From positions 566,011,940 to 566,075,939 of the forward strand of contig CM048746.1 in NCBI GenBank assembly GCA_026315105.1: DNA of 64,000 bases, in the 5' to 3' direction. This DNA comes from Locusta migratoria (Eukaryota; Arthropoda; Insecta; Orthoptera; Acrididae). A program made the position numbers and the translations under genes. Under the pieces are notes generated by a model. That model saw only the letters and a program-made list of their open reading frames with translations, did not search any database and had not been told where the DNA came from. Numbering within the stretch: the stretch's first letter is position 1; each line of letters opens with the position of its first letter. Below, one piece after another: positions 1 through 10,942 of the stretch.

Positions 1-2324
1 CCAAAAATAAACGAAAAGTTTATTTGTTCAGGAAAGCAGATAAAAATAAAATACACTGCTTCTTGAAAGATAGCTTCCACTCGTTTCTAACACTAAACGT
101 AGGTGTAGACCAGATGTGGTTAAAATTCAGAGAAGTGGTATCGACAGCAATTGACAGTTTTATACCAAATAAATTAATAAAAGAAGGAGACGATCCCCCT
201 TGGTACACAAAACAGGTCAGGACACTGTTGCAAAAGCAAAGGAAAAGGCATACTAAATGTAAACGAACACAAAATCCCAGGATTGGCGATCGTACTCAGA
301 AGCTCGAAATTTAGCGAGGATTTCAATGCTAGATGCCTGCAATACTTATGACAACGAAACTCTTTCTCGAAATTTGAAAGAAAATCCAAAGAGATTTTGG
401 TCATATGTTAAATATACTAGGGGCAAAACACAAACAATACCTTCACTACGTGATAGTAATGGCGATCGTGCCGATGACAGCGCTACTAAAGCAGAGTTAC
501 TAAATATAGCTTTTAGAAACTCATTCACCAAAGAAGACGAAACCAATATTCCAGATTTCGAATTGCGAACAGATGCCGTAATGAGTAACGTAAAAGTAGA
601 TATCATCGGAGTAGTGCAGCCACTAAAATCACTCAACAAGAACAAGTCTTCTAGTCCGTATTGTATACCCATTAGATTTCTATCTGATTATGCTGAAGCG
701 ATAGCCCCTTACTTAACAGCCATATACAACCGCTCTCTCAAAGAAGGATCTGTACCAAAAGATTGGAAAGTTGTACAGGCACACCTATATTCAAGAAAGG
801 CAGTAGGAGTAACCCACTAAACTACAGGCCTATTTCATTGACGTCAATTTGCAGCAGGGTTTTGGAACATATCCTGTATTCAAAAATTATGAATTATCTC
901 AAACAGAACGATCTATTGACCCAAGTTCAACACGGATTTAGAAAATATCGTTCATGCGAAACACAATTAGCTCTTTATTCACACGAAGTGATGGGTGCTA
1001 TCGACAAGGGTTCGCAAATCGATTCTGTATTTCTTGATTTCCAGAATGCTTTTGACACCGTACCTCACAAACGACTTTTAATCAAACTGCGTGGTTATGG
1101 TATAGCGCCCCAAATTTGCGACTGGATAGGGGATATCCTGTGAGTGAGGACACAGTTTGTAGTAATCGATGGTAAGACATCTACTAAAACAGAGGTATAT
1201 CGAGCGATCCACAGGGTAGTGTTATTTGTCCTCTGCTGTTCCTTATTTATGTAAACGATTTAGGAGAAAATCTAAGTATCTCTCTTAGGTTGTTTGCAGA
1301 TGACGCCGTCATTTGTCGTCTAGTAATATCATCTGACGATCCAAACCAACTGCACAACGATCTGGATAAGATATCACTATAGTGTAAAAATTGGCATTTG
1401 ACTCTAAATAATGAGAAGTGTGAAGTCGTCCACATGAGTACGAAAAGAAATCCGTTAAACTTTGTTTACAAAATAAATCAATCAAAAGTGAAGGCCGTAA
1501 ATGGCCGAGGGGACTGAGGCGCTCCAGTCACGGTCTGCACGGCCACTACGGTCGGGGGTTCTAATCCCTCCTGGGGCATGGATATTTGTGCCGTCCTAGT
1601 TCGTAAGTAGTTCATAAGTAGTTTGTAAGTCTAGGGACTGATGACCCCGTAGTTAAGTCCCATAAGCTTAACAAACATTTGAACATTTTTTTTTTTTTTT
1701 TTTTTTGAAGGCCGTAAACTACACAAAATACCTAGGAATTACTACTACTTCTGACTTAAATTGGAAAGAACAGGTAGATAAAGTCGTGGGAAAGGCGAAC
1801 CAGAGATTGAGTTTTATTGTTAGAACCCTTAAAACATGGAACAGAACTACTAAAGAAACTGATACACTACGCGGGTCCGTTCATTTTTGGAGTATTGCAG
1901 ACCATTGTGGGATCCTTATCAGGTGGGTTTAACGGAGGACATCGAAAGAATCCAAAGAAGGACAGCTCGTTTCGTGTTGTCACGATACAGGGGAGACAGC
2001 GTTACGGAAATGATACAGGATCTGGGATGGGAATCATTACAACAACGGTGCTTATCACTGCGGCGTGGACTACTTGCGAAACTCCGATCGCCAACATTCT
2101 CCTCCGAATGTGAAAATATATTGTTGACTCCCACTTACATAGGAAGAAATCATCATCAGAATAAAATACGAGAAATCAGAGCTCGAACGGAGAGAATCAG
2201 GTGTTCTTTCCTACCGCGCGCTATTCGAGAATGGAATGGGAGATAAATAGTATAATCTATGAACCCTCTGCCAGGCACTTAAATGTGATTTGCAGAGTAT
2301 CCCATGTAGATGCAGATGTAGAAT
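1..2324 (+). pseudogene. Family A non-LTR retrotransposon (LINE), pre-RT and RT, broken
   Basis: Reverse transcriptase of an EN/RT-type LINE, which would copy its RNA into nicked chromosomal DNA. The copy enters the window after its endonuclease domain. A pre-RT segment (DDPPWYTKQVR, about 190-225) leads into 'NPKRFWSYVK' and then RT blocks: YRPISLTS (about 820-845), HGFRKYRSCETQLAL (about 930-975) and motif A FLDFQNAFDTVPHKR (about 1028-1075). The thumb is readable at 1887-2246, ending in PRAIREWNGR. The 3' UTR (2258-2324) carries the family hallmark 'cctctgccaggcacttaaat' and a short tail of tgtaga-type repeats. Frameshifts near 314, 800 and 1200, several stops and a SINE insertion make it non-functional. 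The same family recurs at 14.7, 19.8-21.0 and 49.2 kb. Clade (CR1- or Jockey-like) is not settled here. Confidence 0.9.
1502..1706 (+). mobile_element. tRNA-derived SINE (family S1) with 12-bp TSD
   Basis: The head contains pol III promoter-like boxes: an A box 'tggccgagggg' and a B box close to 'gggttcgaatcc' (here one substitution, gttctaatcc). The S1 tail module follows, then a T-run at 1685-1706. The target-site duplication gaaggccgtaaa is exact at 1490-1501 and 1707-1718, so the insertion point in the LINE A RT is certain. The first bases of the tRNA-like head are missing, so the copy is slightly 5' truncated. Confidence 0.93.
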
Positions 2325-2682
2325 GCTAAAAATTTTGTATCAGTCTATTGCAGTTCTCTAGCACTAACGAACAACCGATGATGAAAATTCCGTTCTATGT
2401 ACGGATGCACCCATAACGCACTTTGTATGTCTTTGAGTAAAACATCTCAGCGTCCCCCTCATCACTAATACTGTCCATTATTGGGTAATTACTGCAGGAA
2501 ATAACCAATACCGTTTTATAGCTCCCCGATGGAAGTCGCAAGCTGAATGAAGGAAAATCGCGCCCGTGACGAGTGCCAATCGACCCGTTTGCGTACGGCC
2601 GTCGCTGGCATCGCGAGGTTCGCACAAGTCGCGCGTGACGGACGAGGCGCGAGTTGCGCCCACGACGAGTGAGGAACGAAAA
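2325..2682. other. Unassigned, partly GC-rich stretch
   Basis: AT-rich at first, then GC- and CpG-rich between about 2540 and 2670. Short open frames here show no recognisable protein motif and overlap on the same strand in different frames. I see no gene. Confidence 0.4.
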
Positions 2683-2878
2683 ATGTTCATATGTTTGTAA
2701 ATCTATCGGACCAAACTGCGTTGCCGTCAGTCAGTAGCTTACAAACTACTTAAACCTAGGTAAACTAACCTAAGAACAACACACACACCCATGCCCTAGG
2801 ACTAGAACCTCCGACGACGAGCAACCGCGCGCTCCTCAGCGAGGCGCCTTATACCGCTCGGCTACTCTACCGCGGCAG
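2683..2878 (-). mobile_element. tRNA-derived SINE (family S2), minus orientation
   Basis: Second SINE family. On the minus strand it starts 'ccgcggtagagtagccgagc' (A-box region), has a diverged B box near 2810-2825, and ends in a module complementary to 'gtaaatctatcggaccaaac'. Related copies lie at 25.4, 25.7, 26.2 and 60.0 kb. No clear target-site duplication, and more substitutions than the copies at 25.7 and 26.2 kb, so it looks older. Confidence 0.85.
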
Positions 2879-4793
2879 CCGGATACAGCCAGTAAACCAT
2901 AAAACACAGAGTTCAAAGCGTCTCCAGTCTGTGAACATAGGTCACGCGGAGAAGTCAGAAGGGATCTGTTAGTTGCGAACATGGCAAATAGCGCCAGCAC
3001 GAAGTATGACTACTGCAGACAGGCGGCACACCGCAGTGGACGTTCCCTCCCCAAACAGGAGGGCTCCGGGGCGCCCCATTCTGTACACACACGTGACTGC
3101 TGGCCGCTATATGTAGGTTAACCTTCTGCGTCCACTGCTCGGCGATATTACCTTCCCCGTATCCGCAGACAGCGCAAATTGTAGTTATGGCGGAGTCCCG
3201 CCTGTTCCAGTAGGTAAAATCAAATAACGGTCGTCAGGTCTCGTTGCTCTACTCGCCGTTTGTCGACCACAGAGGAATATGCTAACGTGCGTTACCAGCG
3301 TCTGAGGACAACTCAACGACGAACGTAATATCACGTAGCCATCTCTGGAATTGATTTGCTCTCCGCCTTCCTGCTTTCTGGTAATGCGCTTACGGCATAA
3401 GTGATTCGGAAAATGATGCGTGGATAACATTCCACCAAACTGGTCATATCAACTTTGGGTGCTCTGCATCTCAATTAGGGGTGGACGTAGGCTCTCCATT
3501 TCCTTTCCTTTATCATTATTTCAACCACCTCGGCACTTATGCGCGGGAGTTGTCAGCAGTATAACCTCCTGTCCTTCAGTCGTGAGGTTTGTTTCCACCA
3601 AAGATATTAAAACAAATTAAATATGTCGCATGGTTATAAAACAAATATGTAGGGTGTCCCATAGTAATCTATACTACCCAATATACCAGAAGTGACACAA
3701 TTCTGCAAAGAAAAAAAAAAAGTAGTCTCCAGCTGTAGTAGAAGTTGTAAGGTTTTAAGGGAGCCATGTAGTGGTTACCTCTAACTGACCTCAAACTCTG
3801 TTTTCAAGGTCATTTTTTCAAAAGGTATCCCGATTTTTTTATTCCATTTTCATATTCTACGTGAAAGAAAATATGCATTTTTGTACGGAATTTTTGTTTT
3901 TGTTTTGAAAAACCAATGGTTTGTCGCCAGGGGGCAATTCATTCCAAGCTTCCAGGTTACTAGTATCTCGAGAACGAAGCGAAATCCAGAAACATTTGCA
4001 AGGCTATTTTATTTCAATTTCACTAAAATTTCACCAGTGGGTAGAGTTCAGAAACCATACAAAATTTTCATTGAACATTTTTCCAGACTAGCTTGCTGTT
4101 TAAATAAGTTCTTTAGAGAGCCAAGATCTTTAGAGAGCAGTACCGCCATTTAAGTTGGCGAAACGGTTTAAATAATATTGTTGGTGAAGCCTGTTATCTA
4201 TTTGGAGTAACATCTTTGGAGAGCAAGATGGCGGCCTATATGGCAGACCAGGTTGGCTTAGGGCTGCTATCTTTGTTTATTTTCAAGGACATTTCAAGTT
4301 CACGAAAATTTCACCAGTGAACTGATTTCAGAAATTTTATAACATTTTCCAAGGAAATATTTCACGATCCCACTTCATTCTGCAGCCAGTTTGTTTCATC
4401 CCGCTTACTTCCTCCATCTTGTGCGTATCCGGCGGACTCTGAGGTCACCACGTTTTACCTCTCAGGGAAAAATAATAAAGTTATTATGTAGCTAGAAAGA
4501 AATTACATAAAATACGTCAACCAAAGATGTAGAGTGGACAACTGTACGGTATGTTAATATTCCAGTGAAGGAAAGCAATTGTAAGGAGGCGGGTCTTTTA
4601 CCCTTGGTACAGTTCACCTCAATAAATAATTTTGGCCTTTTTAGCTCGTGATTTTTCTCTATCGTTCCTATTTCTAGAACCTGAAAATTAATGTTATGAG
4701 GATCCAGAAAGCTATGGATTTTGTATCCCATCCTCGTCGCCACTTTTGTGTCCCAGCCTCGTCGCCACTTTTGTGTCTCGTTTCCGTCGTAGA
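2879..4793. other. Unassigned stretch with a degenerate repeat pair
   Basis: No protein-coding gene recognised. At 4010-4090 and 4290-4370 there are two related copies of a sequence around 'aaaatttcaccagtg', about 280 bp apart, suggesting an old tandem duplication. At 4731-4772 the phrase 'ctcgtcgccacttttgtgtc' occurs twice in direct succession. The rest has no structure I can name. Confidence 0.4.
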
Positions 4794-5228
4794 TGTCGGT
4801 GGCCGAGTAGAAAGACCGACACGGGAATAAAGGATGCACGCTTGTGCAGATAGGAGGTGACCAGCCAGTGGGACAGCAGAAACTAGAAACATTAGAGTAA
4901 ATTAGAACGAAATATATATATTTCTTAGAGACTTAGTAATACTTAACTTTTACATAGCTCAGTACTGCAGAATGCTGATACATAGTGGAGCTAGAGGCCT
5001 GCCTAGTGCCTGTCCGATAGCCAAGTCTTCACTGGTGCCTATCTGATTCCGAAGTGTTAACTGGTTGCTGTCTCAGTCCCAAGTGAACAATGTCGTTCAG
5101 TGGTGGCCACGAGCGGAGTTGTAGAAGAGGGCGCTCGTGGCTGACGTCGTAAGAACGCCGCGCCGTGCGTGCATGGCGGCGCGCGGCGAAAGTAGGTGGC
5201 GCGCACTTTAGACTTGTGCGACACCACA
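4794..5228 (+). repeat. LTR-like direct repeat, copy 1
   Basis: Begins 'tgtcggtggccgag' and ends 'gacaccaca', so it has TG...CA ends like a retrotransposon LTR. A second copy in the same orientation lies at 6339-6740. Shared landmarks include 'cagtgggacagcaga', 'gtaatacttaacttttac', 'gttcagtggtggccacgagc' and 'agagggcgctcgtgg'. Orientation is arbitrary. Only about 1.1 kb separates the copies and I see no gag or pol there, so this is either a non-autonomous LTR element or two solo-LTR-like copies. Confidence 0.6.
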
Positions 5229-5559
5229 ATGGAGAACATCCTGCTAATAATGTTCAGTCTGCTAGTTCACACTTCAGCTAGTCGAAACTGTAATATTCGT
5301 AACCTCTGTTAAACTGAGAGCACTCTGGGAACTACGACGAAAACGAATTTCTATAGTTCATTGTTTGTTTCACAAAGCACACACGTGTTGTAACAAATTA
5401 TTCCTATCCAAACATATTTGACTCTATATTCTTTACCAACATTTCAATACCATAAAATATCTGAATTAGTAGATTGATCAATTCAGTATGTAAAATCAAC
5501 ACACTTTTATGCCGATATAATAGGAATTTCTATTTCATATTTAGTGACATCTTTCCCTC
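5229..5559. other. AT-rich spacer between the LTR-like repeats
   Basis: AT-rich sequence without long open frames or recognisable motifs. It could be the internal part of a very short LTR element, but I see no primer-binding site or polypurine tract that I would defend. Confidence 0.35.
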
Positions 5560-5737
5560 GCGTTGTAAGGCACCCAGCTGAGTAGTGCACGCCTGTTCTC
5601 CTTCGGAGGCTCGAGTCCTCCCTCGGACATGCGTATGTGTGTTGTCCTTAGTATAAGTTAATTAAGCAGTTTGTAAGTCTAGGAACTGATAACCGTAGAA
5701 GTTAAAGTCCCTTAGATTTACAAACATTTAAACTTTT
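5560..5737 (+). mobile_element. Diverged tRNA-derived SINE
   Basis: Shows the B-box-like 'ggctcgagtcctccctcgg' followed by a tail related to S1 ('gtttgtaagtctaggaactg', then 'acaaacatttaaactttt'). The head differs strongly from S1 consensus and shares features with S2, so it may be an old or recombinant copy. No target-site duplication was found. Confidence 0.75.
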
Positions 5738-6338
5738 CTTCCCACCCTGTAAAACTTTCAACGGAGTACCCAGATGGATTTGCTAAATAATCGCTCTGGA
5801 TTAACGAGGATATCGGCTCGTGCATTGTTCCACATATGTTTCTGGAATCAAGCAGGCGCTACTATATACGTCGCACATAAAGTACACTGACCGTTAAGCA
5901 AACTCACCAAATAGTTTCACTTCCTTTGTTACGATCTCCTTCACTAAGGCAACATTCGGGAATAGTCAAGAATACAACACGTCGCCCTTGACCAATGACG
6001 TCATATACGAAGCAAAGATATGGAAGTAATAACATTTGAACATTTGACGTCTATCAAGAAATATATCGATTATTAATACACCAAAGATAATACTATAATC
6101 AACTTTACAGATAAATAATTATTAGCTCGTTTAAGAAATACGTATAATAAATGAAACACATCATATCTATTACATTATTGTATTTTTATTTATTAAAAAA
6201 CAGTGAAAATGTTTAAATTATTTAAAAATGAATAAGAAATGAAAAGTATTGATTTTTTTAGAGGTGATACAGTTCCAAGTCTAGCGTCTGGGAAAAAAAA
6301 GGTTACTTCTGTGTCTCGTCGCCGCCGGTTGTCCTAGA
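5738..6338. other. AT-rich stretch with a TGACGTCA palindrome
   Basis: No gene. At 5987-6004 the phrase 'cttgaccaatgacgtcat' closely resembles phrases at 8603-8620 and 8901-8918 beside the THAP remnant, so this is probably a fragment of the same repeat family. 6061-6250 is strongly AT-rich. Confidence 0.4.
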
Positions 6339-6740
6339 TGTCGGTGGCCGAGTGGAGAGAGATCGACACGGGGAAATAGGATGCACGCGTGTTCGGGTAC
6401 AAAGTCTGAGGTGACCAGGCAGTGGGACAGCAGATACTAGAAACACTAAGCTAGATTAGAACAAGATATATATTTCGTAGAGATATTGTAATACTTAACT
6501 TTTACCAGTTTCATTACTGCAGACTGTTGTAATGCTGATACATAGTTTAACTAGGTAGAAGCCTGCCTACTGATGAGAGTCTGTTCTAGTGGCTGTCCTA
6601 TTGCCAAGTGACCGATACAGTTCAGTGGTGGCCACGAGCGGGGTTTCAGTAGAGGGCGCTCGTGGTTGACGTCTTAAGAACGCCGTGCCGTGCTTGAATG
6701 GCTGCGCGCGGCGAAAGTACGTGGCACGCACTTCGGACGT
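6339..6740 (+). repeat. LTR-like direct repeat, copy 2
   Basis: Second copy of the 4794-5228 repeat, same orientation, with several internal length differences. It runs almost directly into a LINE B fragment at about 6746. The two copies differ enough (substitutions and indels) that, if they are LTRs of one element, that insertion is old. Confidence 0.6.
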
Positions 6741-6745
6741 ACTAG

Positions 6746-7526
6746 AAATATACTTTTATATTACTATGTCAGATACAGCAAAGGACCTGGAAGAGCAATT
6801 GAATGGAATGGACAGTGTGCTGAAAGGAGCATATAAGATGAACATTAACAAGAGCAAAACTACGGTAATGGAGTGCAGTGTAAGAAAATCAGGTGATGCT
6901 GAAGGAATTAGATTGGGAAACGAAGCAATAAAGGAGGTAGATCAGTTTTGTTACTTGGGCAGTAAAATAACAAATGATGGGCGCAGTACAGAGGATATAA
7001 AATGCAGAATGGCAATGGGTAGAAAAGCGTTTTTGAAAAAGAGAAATTTGTTAACATCGAATATTGATTTAAGCCTAAGGAAGTCCTTTCTGAGGGCATT
7101 TGTATGGAGTGTTGCCTTGTATGGGAGTGAGACATGGACGATAACCAGTGCGGACAGGAAGAGGATTGAGGCTTTTGAAATATGGTGCTACAGAAGAATG
7201 CTGAAGATTAGGTGGGTGGATCGCGTAACTAATGAGGAGGTACTGAACAGAATTGGGGAGAAAAGGAATTTCTGGCATACCTTGACTAAAAGAAGGGATA
7301 GATTGGTAGGACACATTCTTAGACATCAAGGAATTGTTAATTTAGCGTTGGAGGGAAGTGTGTGGGGAAAAAATCGCAGGGGAAGACCAAGAGATGGATA
7401 CAGTAAGCAGATTCAGACAGATGTAGGTTGTCGTTCTTATGTGGAGATGAAGAGGCTTGCTCAGGGTAGGGTATTGTGGAGAGCTGCATCAAACCAGTCT
7501 CCGGACTGAAGACCACAACAACAACA
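6746..7526 (+). pseudogene. Family B LINE, 3' end of RT (5' truncated)
   Basis: An open frame from ATG 6766 to the stop at 7507-7509 encodes the RT thumb and C-terminal region of a LINE. Visible motifs are QFCYLGSKIT, FVWSVALYGSETWTI, IEAFEIWCYRRMLKIRW, TNEEVLNRIGEKR and LVGHILRHQG, a block order common in arthropod 'craniofacial-development-like' RT annotations. The catalytic core (motifs A to C) is missing, so the copy is 5' truncated and inactive even though this part is open. The 3' end is 'gaagaccacaacaacaac', a caa-type tail. A longer copy is at 14.3-16.7 kb. Assignment to RTE- or L2-like groups would be a guess. Confidence 0.88.
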
Positions 7527-7874
7527 TTACTATGTTAACAAATACTACTACAAACGTGTGCGATTTCGTTAAAAGCTACATGTACAATAATGTTCGAGTA
7601 AAATTGTAGGGTAATAATATGTGTCTCTGCTCATATGTCGCTATTTGAAAAGATATCTGTATCGTATTCTTGACTTGAGTAGGGGCAGGTCAAGTCTAGT
7701 TTACGAGACAATGTTTAAATGATACCATATGAAGCTATTTTATGATACAACTGTATCGTATTCTTGACTGGAGCAGGGGAAGGTCAAGTCTAGTATACAA
7801 TTTTTAAATCTTACCAAATTACGCAATTTCGTGAGATATCTGTATCTGTATTAAGTTAAGTAAAAAGTTTCAGC
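7527..7874. repeat. AT-rich stretch with two diverged palindrome units
   Basis: Two units resembling the 9.4-10.1 kb palindromes occur at about 7660-7705 and 7750-7795. Each has 'gtatcgtattcttgac', a short centre, and 'ggtcaagtctagt'. Compared with the main array the centre is longer and mismatched. No gene. Confidence 0.6.
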
Positions 7875-8198
7875 GGTAAAATTTTGCGACGCTTCTCCTC
7901 GGGCTCCAGTGTTATGTTGGCAACAGATGAACAATGAAATGTAAAATTGCGTTAATATTTTTCACGACCTACAGAGTAAATGTTATTGCTGCTCGTTTCA
8001 CTCGCAGCAAAATTAATACTGTACCTGCTCTATGGTTGACTGGTTCTTGTATGTATCCTTGTCCGTTCAGAAAAAATAATTTTCGTTTTAATTGAAGTTG
8101 TCACGAAAAAATATTTATTAGTCATCTGAGTTGCCGTCATTACCGTTGGTGCCAACATAACCACTGCAGCCCAGCGAGAAGCGTCATAAAATTTAACC
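7875..8198 (+). mobile_element. MITE-like element, copy 1 (324 bp)
   Basis: Left end 'ggtaaaattttgcgacgctt' is matched, inverted, by the right end 'gcgtcataaaatttaacc'. The inverted similarity extends about 45 bp inward ('gggctccagtg' against 'cactgcagccc', then 'ttatgttggca' against 'tgccaacataa'). The flanks read agtttcagc (7866-7874) and aatttcagc (8199-8207), a 9-bp duplication with one mismatch, as expected for Mutator-like elements. A second copy is at 10943-11277. No coding capacity. Confidence 0.75.
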
Positions 8199-8634
8199 AA
8201 TTTCAGCAATTAATACAAAAATTGTAAAAATTTTGTTATCTACACCATGTCTTCACCAATCATTAATGAAAGTTGATGTTTATTAATTTTTTTCATTATC
8301 ATCCATTCCTAAAAAGATCGATAAAATAATTAAATACGGATAAAACTCAATAACTAATTATATAAATTCACATAAAATAAGAACGAACAATAAACTATAT
8401 TATTTACTGTCGATTGTAAGCAGTCAATTTCTCAGTGAAAATATTTATCCTTAAATTATAACAAAATTGTTGAATCACTTCGATAATGCAGAATCGAGGT
8501 ATCAATTGTCTATATTTAATGTAATCAACGACCGTGAGCAAATAGTTCCATATCTTTGATACAAAAAAGTTAATATCATCTTCGTGTATATGCATAAACA
8601 TCTTTGACCGATGACGTCATTGGTGAAAGTAAGG
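8199..8634. other. AT-rich stretch, no gene
   Basis: Strongly AT-rich. Contains TGACGTCA at 8612-8619 within 'tctttgaccgatgacgtcat'. No coding signal seen. Confidence 0.4.
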
Positions 8635-8680
8635 CTCCTATAATCCGAGCTGAACTATCCGCCATTTTTGCTCCAATGTG
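8635..8680 (+). repeat. Inverted repeat flank of the THAP/palindrome region, left arm
   Basis: Matches, in inverted orientation, 11462-11509 over about 47 bp at roughly 80 percent by eye. The best shared core is 'gtccgccatttttgccccaa' on the minus strand at the right, against 'atccgccatttttgctccaa' here. These arms bracket the THAP remnant and the palindrome array and may be terminal or subterminal repeats of one large element. Confidence 0.6.
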
Positions 8681-8763
8681 CAAAACAGTTGTATGTGGGT
8701 ATATACGAGTCGCGACCTGAAAGGGAGTTTATAATCGAATTTACTGAAGAATTTGTGGTAAAT

Positions 8764-8945
8764 ATGGGTGGCTGCTCAGCTGTGAACTGCGCAAATCACT
8801 GCAGCAAAGGAGTGCGCATGTTCAAATTTTCCATCAATCCAGAACGAAGAAAAAGATAGGATACTGGGATAAAGTCGGGTGTACGATACCAGTCGTCGGC
8901 TTTGAACAATGACGTCATACTTTGTCCAGAGACATTACGCTCACG
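8764..8945 (+). pseudogene. THAP zinc-finger domain remnant
   Basis: From ATG 8764 the frame reads MGGCSAVNCANHC, then GVRMFKFSINPERRKR, then a TAG at 8857. This is the N-terminal half of a THAP C2CH zinc finger: Cys pair near the N terminus, a basic or Asn-containing loop, then a hydrophobic F-x-F-P-like stretch. The TAG sits where THAP domains carry a conserved Trp. Reading on in frame gives a later Cys (VILCPETLRS) in the place of the third ligand. THAP domains occur in host DNA-binding proteins and in P-element-type transposases. With AT-rich repeats on both sides and inverted flanks, a transposase origin is my preferred inference. Confidence 0.7.
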
Positions 8946-9167
8946 ATACTTTTGATACAAGGATCGCAATATAATAAACAATCGAATCAATGAATTACCG
9001 CTTTCCTTTGGAGTCACAGACATAATGTATGTCTGTGGTTGGAGTATACAAATTAAATGAAACGACAACGAATATTAGATAACAAACGAAATATGCAACG
9101 AAATTATAGAAATGTGACAAGATAATAACTGTCTGAGCGGTATAAAAAGTATCTAAGTAACATAATG

Positions 9168-9370
9168 AAACTACCGCGAGAAAATTGGAGATTTTGGCCG
9201 GAAAAATGCTAAATTGGAACATATAAAAATGTTTTAAAAAATCCCATAATTACAACATGTTGTAATTAATATTAATAAGCATAAACCTTAACGGGACTAC
9301 CGCGGGAAATTGGAGTTTTAGAGTGGGAACATATTGAATTGGAGCAAGATAAAACACTAAAACATATTTC
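9168..9370. repeat. Two-copy degenerate tandem repeat
   Basis: The phrase 'actaccgcgagaaaattgga' at about 9170 and 'actaccgcgggaaattggag' at about 9297, each followed by similar AT-rich sequence with 'ttggaRcawRataaaa'-like text, gives two copies about 128 bp apart in direct orientation. Lies immediately left of the palindrome array. Confidence 0.65.
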
Positions 9371-9383
9371 AGATAAAATTACT

Positions 9384-10120
9384 TGATATCGCTATCTAGA
9401 CTTGACCTGTATAGGTCAAGTCCAGTTACCGATACAAGTCCTTTATACTTTATTGTGAACGAGAAAATATGAAGAACTGGTATCGGTAACTAGACTTGAC
9501 GTACATAGGCCAAGTCTAGATAAGCGATACCAGGTCTTCATATTTTGTCATATACAAACAGTATGCAAACGGACATAACGTAATTGGATACGCAGTATCT
9601 ATATGTGAAAGAAAAATATGAAGGGCTGGTATCGATATCTAGACTTGACCTATATAGGTCAAGTCCAGACACCGATACCAGCTCTTCATATTTTCTCGTT
9701 CACCAAAAGTATAAAGGACTGGTATCGGTAACTAGACTTGATCTATATAGGTCAAGTCTAGATAGCGATACCAGATCTTCATATTTTGTCATATATCCAC
9801 GTGTACGCAATATCTATATGTTAAAGAAAAGTATTAAGGGTCGGTATCGCTATCTAGACTTGACCTATATAGGTAAAGTCTAATTACCGATACCAGCCCT
9901 TCATATTTTGTGGTTCATCAATACTTATTAGTAATCGGTATCTGGAATTAAGCTATATAGGTCAAGTCCAGGTACCGTTAGCAGCCCTTAATATTTTCTA
10001 GTTCACCAGTATTTATTACATAACACTATCTAAGCTTCACATGTATAAGTAAAGTCTATTTTTATTTCAAATATAGATCATAAATATCGGTGTCTAGACT
10101 TTACCTGTATTGGTATATAT
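9384..10120. repeat. Tandem array of palindromes
   Basis: At least six, probably eight, palindromic units are lined up. Their centres are at about 9410, 9504, 9653, 9746, 9868, 9956, 10043 and 10108. The cleanest unit (9619-9688) has arms of about 35 bp around the centre 'gacctatataggtc', with flanks of the type 'ggtatcgatatctagacttg'. Spacers alternate between two types. One contains 'gaacgagaaaatatgaag' and appears inverted between units 3 and 4. The other contains 'cttcatattttgtcatata'. The higher-order period is therefore about 215-243 bp with two palindromes per unit. The last two units are diverged. No coding potential. Confidence 0.85.
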
Positions 10121-10942
10121 CTGAAAAAATTCGGATAGCTGAATCGAGAACTAAATTATCCGTATGTAGGCATTTAGTAGGTGTCGATAGCTGCACATGC
10201 CCTACAAAATTAGATCTGGTTACCAGTAACAAATCCTCGCACTTTTGTTTCACTCATATATGCCGCTCACAATGATGCCCACATCAGTTAAATTTTACTT
10301 ACTGACGTGGCAACGAAAGTTGTTAATGTTGGCAACCATGTGACTTCACATTAGACAATCGCGCACAAATGAAATATTTTGTTAGGAAATCGTCATTTTA
10401 CGAGAACAGATGCGCATTGTATGATAATAAGAATGATGTCTAAATTAAAGTATTGTTTACAAATAATCAAACTTAGAGTATACACACGGACATATCGTAA
10501 TTGGAATTAAAAAATATAGTTCAATTTTTCTAACAGAAATGAAATTATTATACAAGGACTAAACGATAAAAAGGTATAAATCGATATTTTAGCAATTAAG
10601 AAAATTAAAAACCATAACAATTGTCGCAGAAGCAACCGGGAAACAGGAAACAGGACCTGGCGCTCAATTATGTACCGTAAGTATATGTAATAAATGTAGC
10701 TATAAACATGTCAGTTATGTACAATTGCATTACTTCTCCCTGTCATTGATGCTGTAGCAGTTTGAAGCAGAATGTTTGTGACTTAATGAAGTTTTCGCAG
10801 TTTTCAAAGTGGATAGGAATATTTATTGTAGTGCATTTATACGTAGGTTTCAACATACTGAATAATACTTTACACAATTACTTATATATAAGGTCGAAGC
10901 ATCTCTTACGGTCGCGTAACACAACTCCAAAATTCGGCACTG
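10121..10942. other. AT-rich stretch, no gene
   Basis: No recognisable gene. The phrase 'acggacatatcgtaattgga' near 10486 echoes 'acggacataacgtaattgga' in the palindrome array (near 9571), so the same repeat family continues here. Confidence 0.4.

Noticed and set aside
1520..1575. Functional tRNA gene (Leu/Ser-like) in the SINE heads
   Set aside because: A and B boxes are present, but there is no closed acceptor stem or anticodon arm, and identical heads recur with SINE tails and target duplications.
5996..6003. TGACGTCA octamers as functional CREB/ATF enhancers
   Set aside because: They occur inside repeat-family sequence shared between loci, so common descent explains them without invoking regulation.
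9384..10120. CRISPR-like array
   Set aside because: The repeats are long palindromes with repeated, alternating spacers rather than unique spacers, and the genome is clearly animal.
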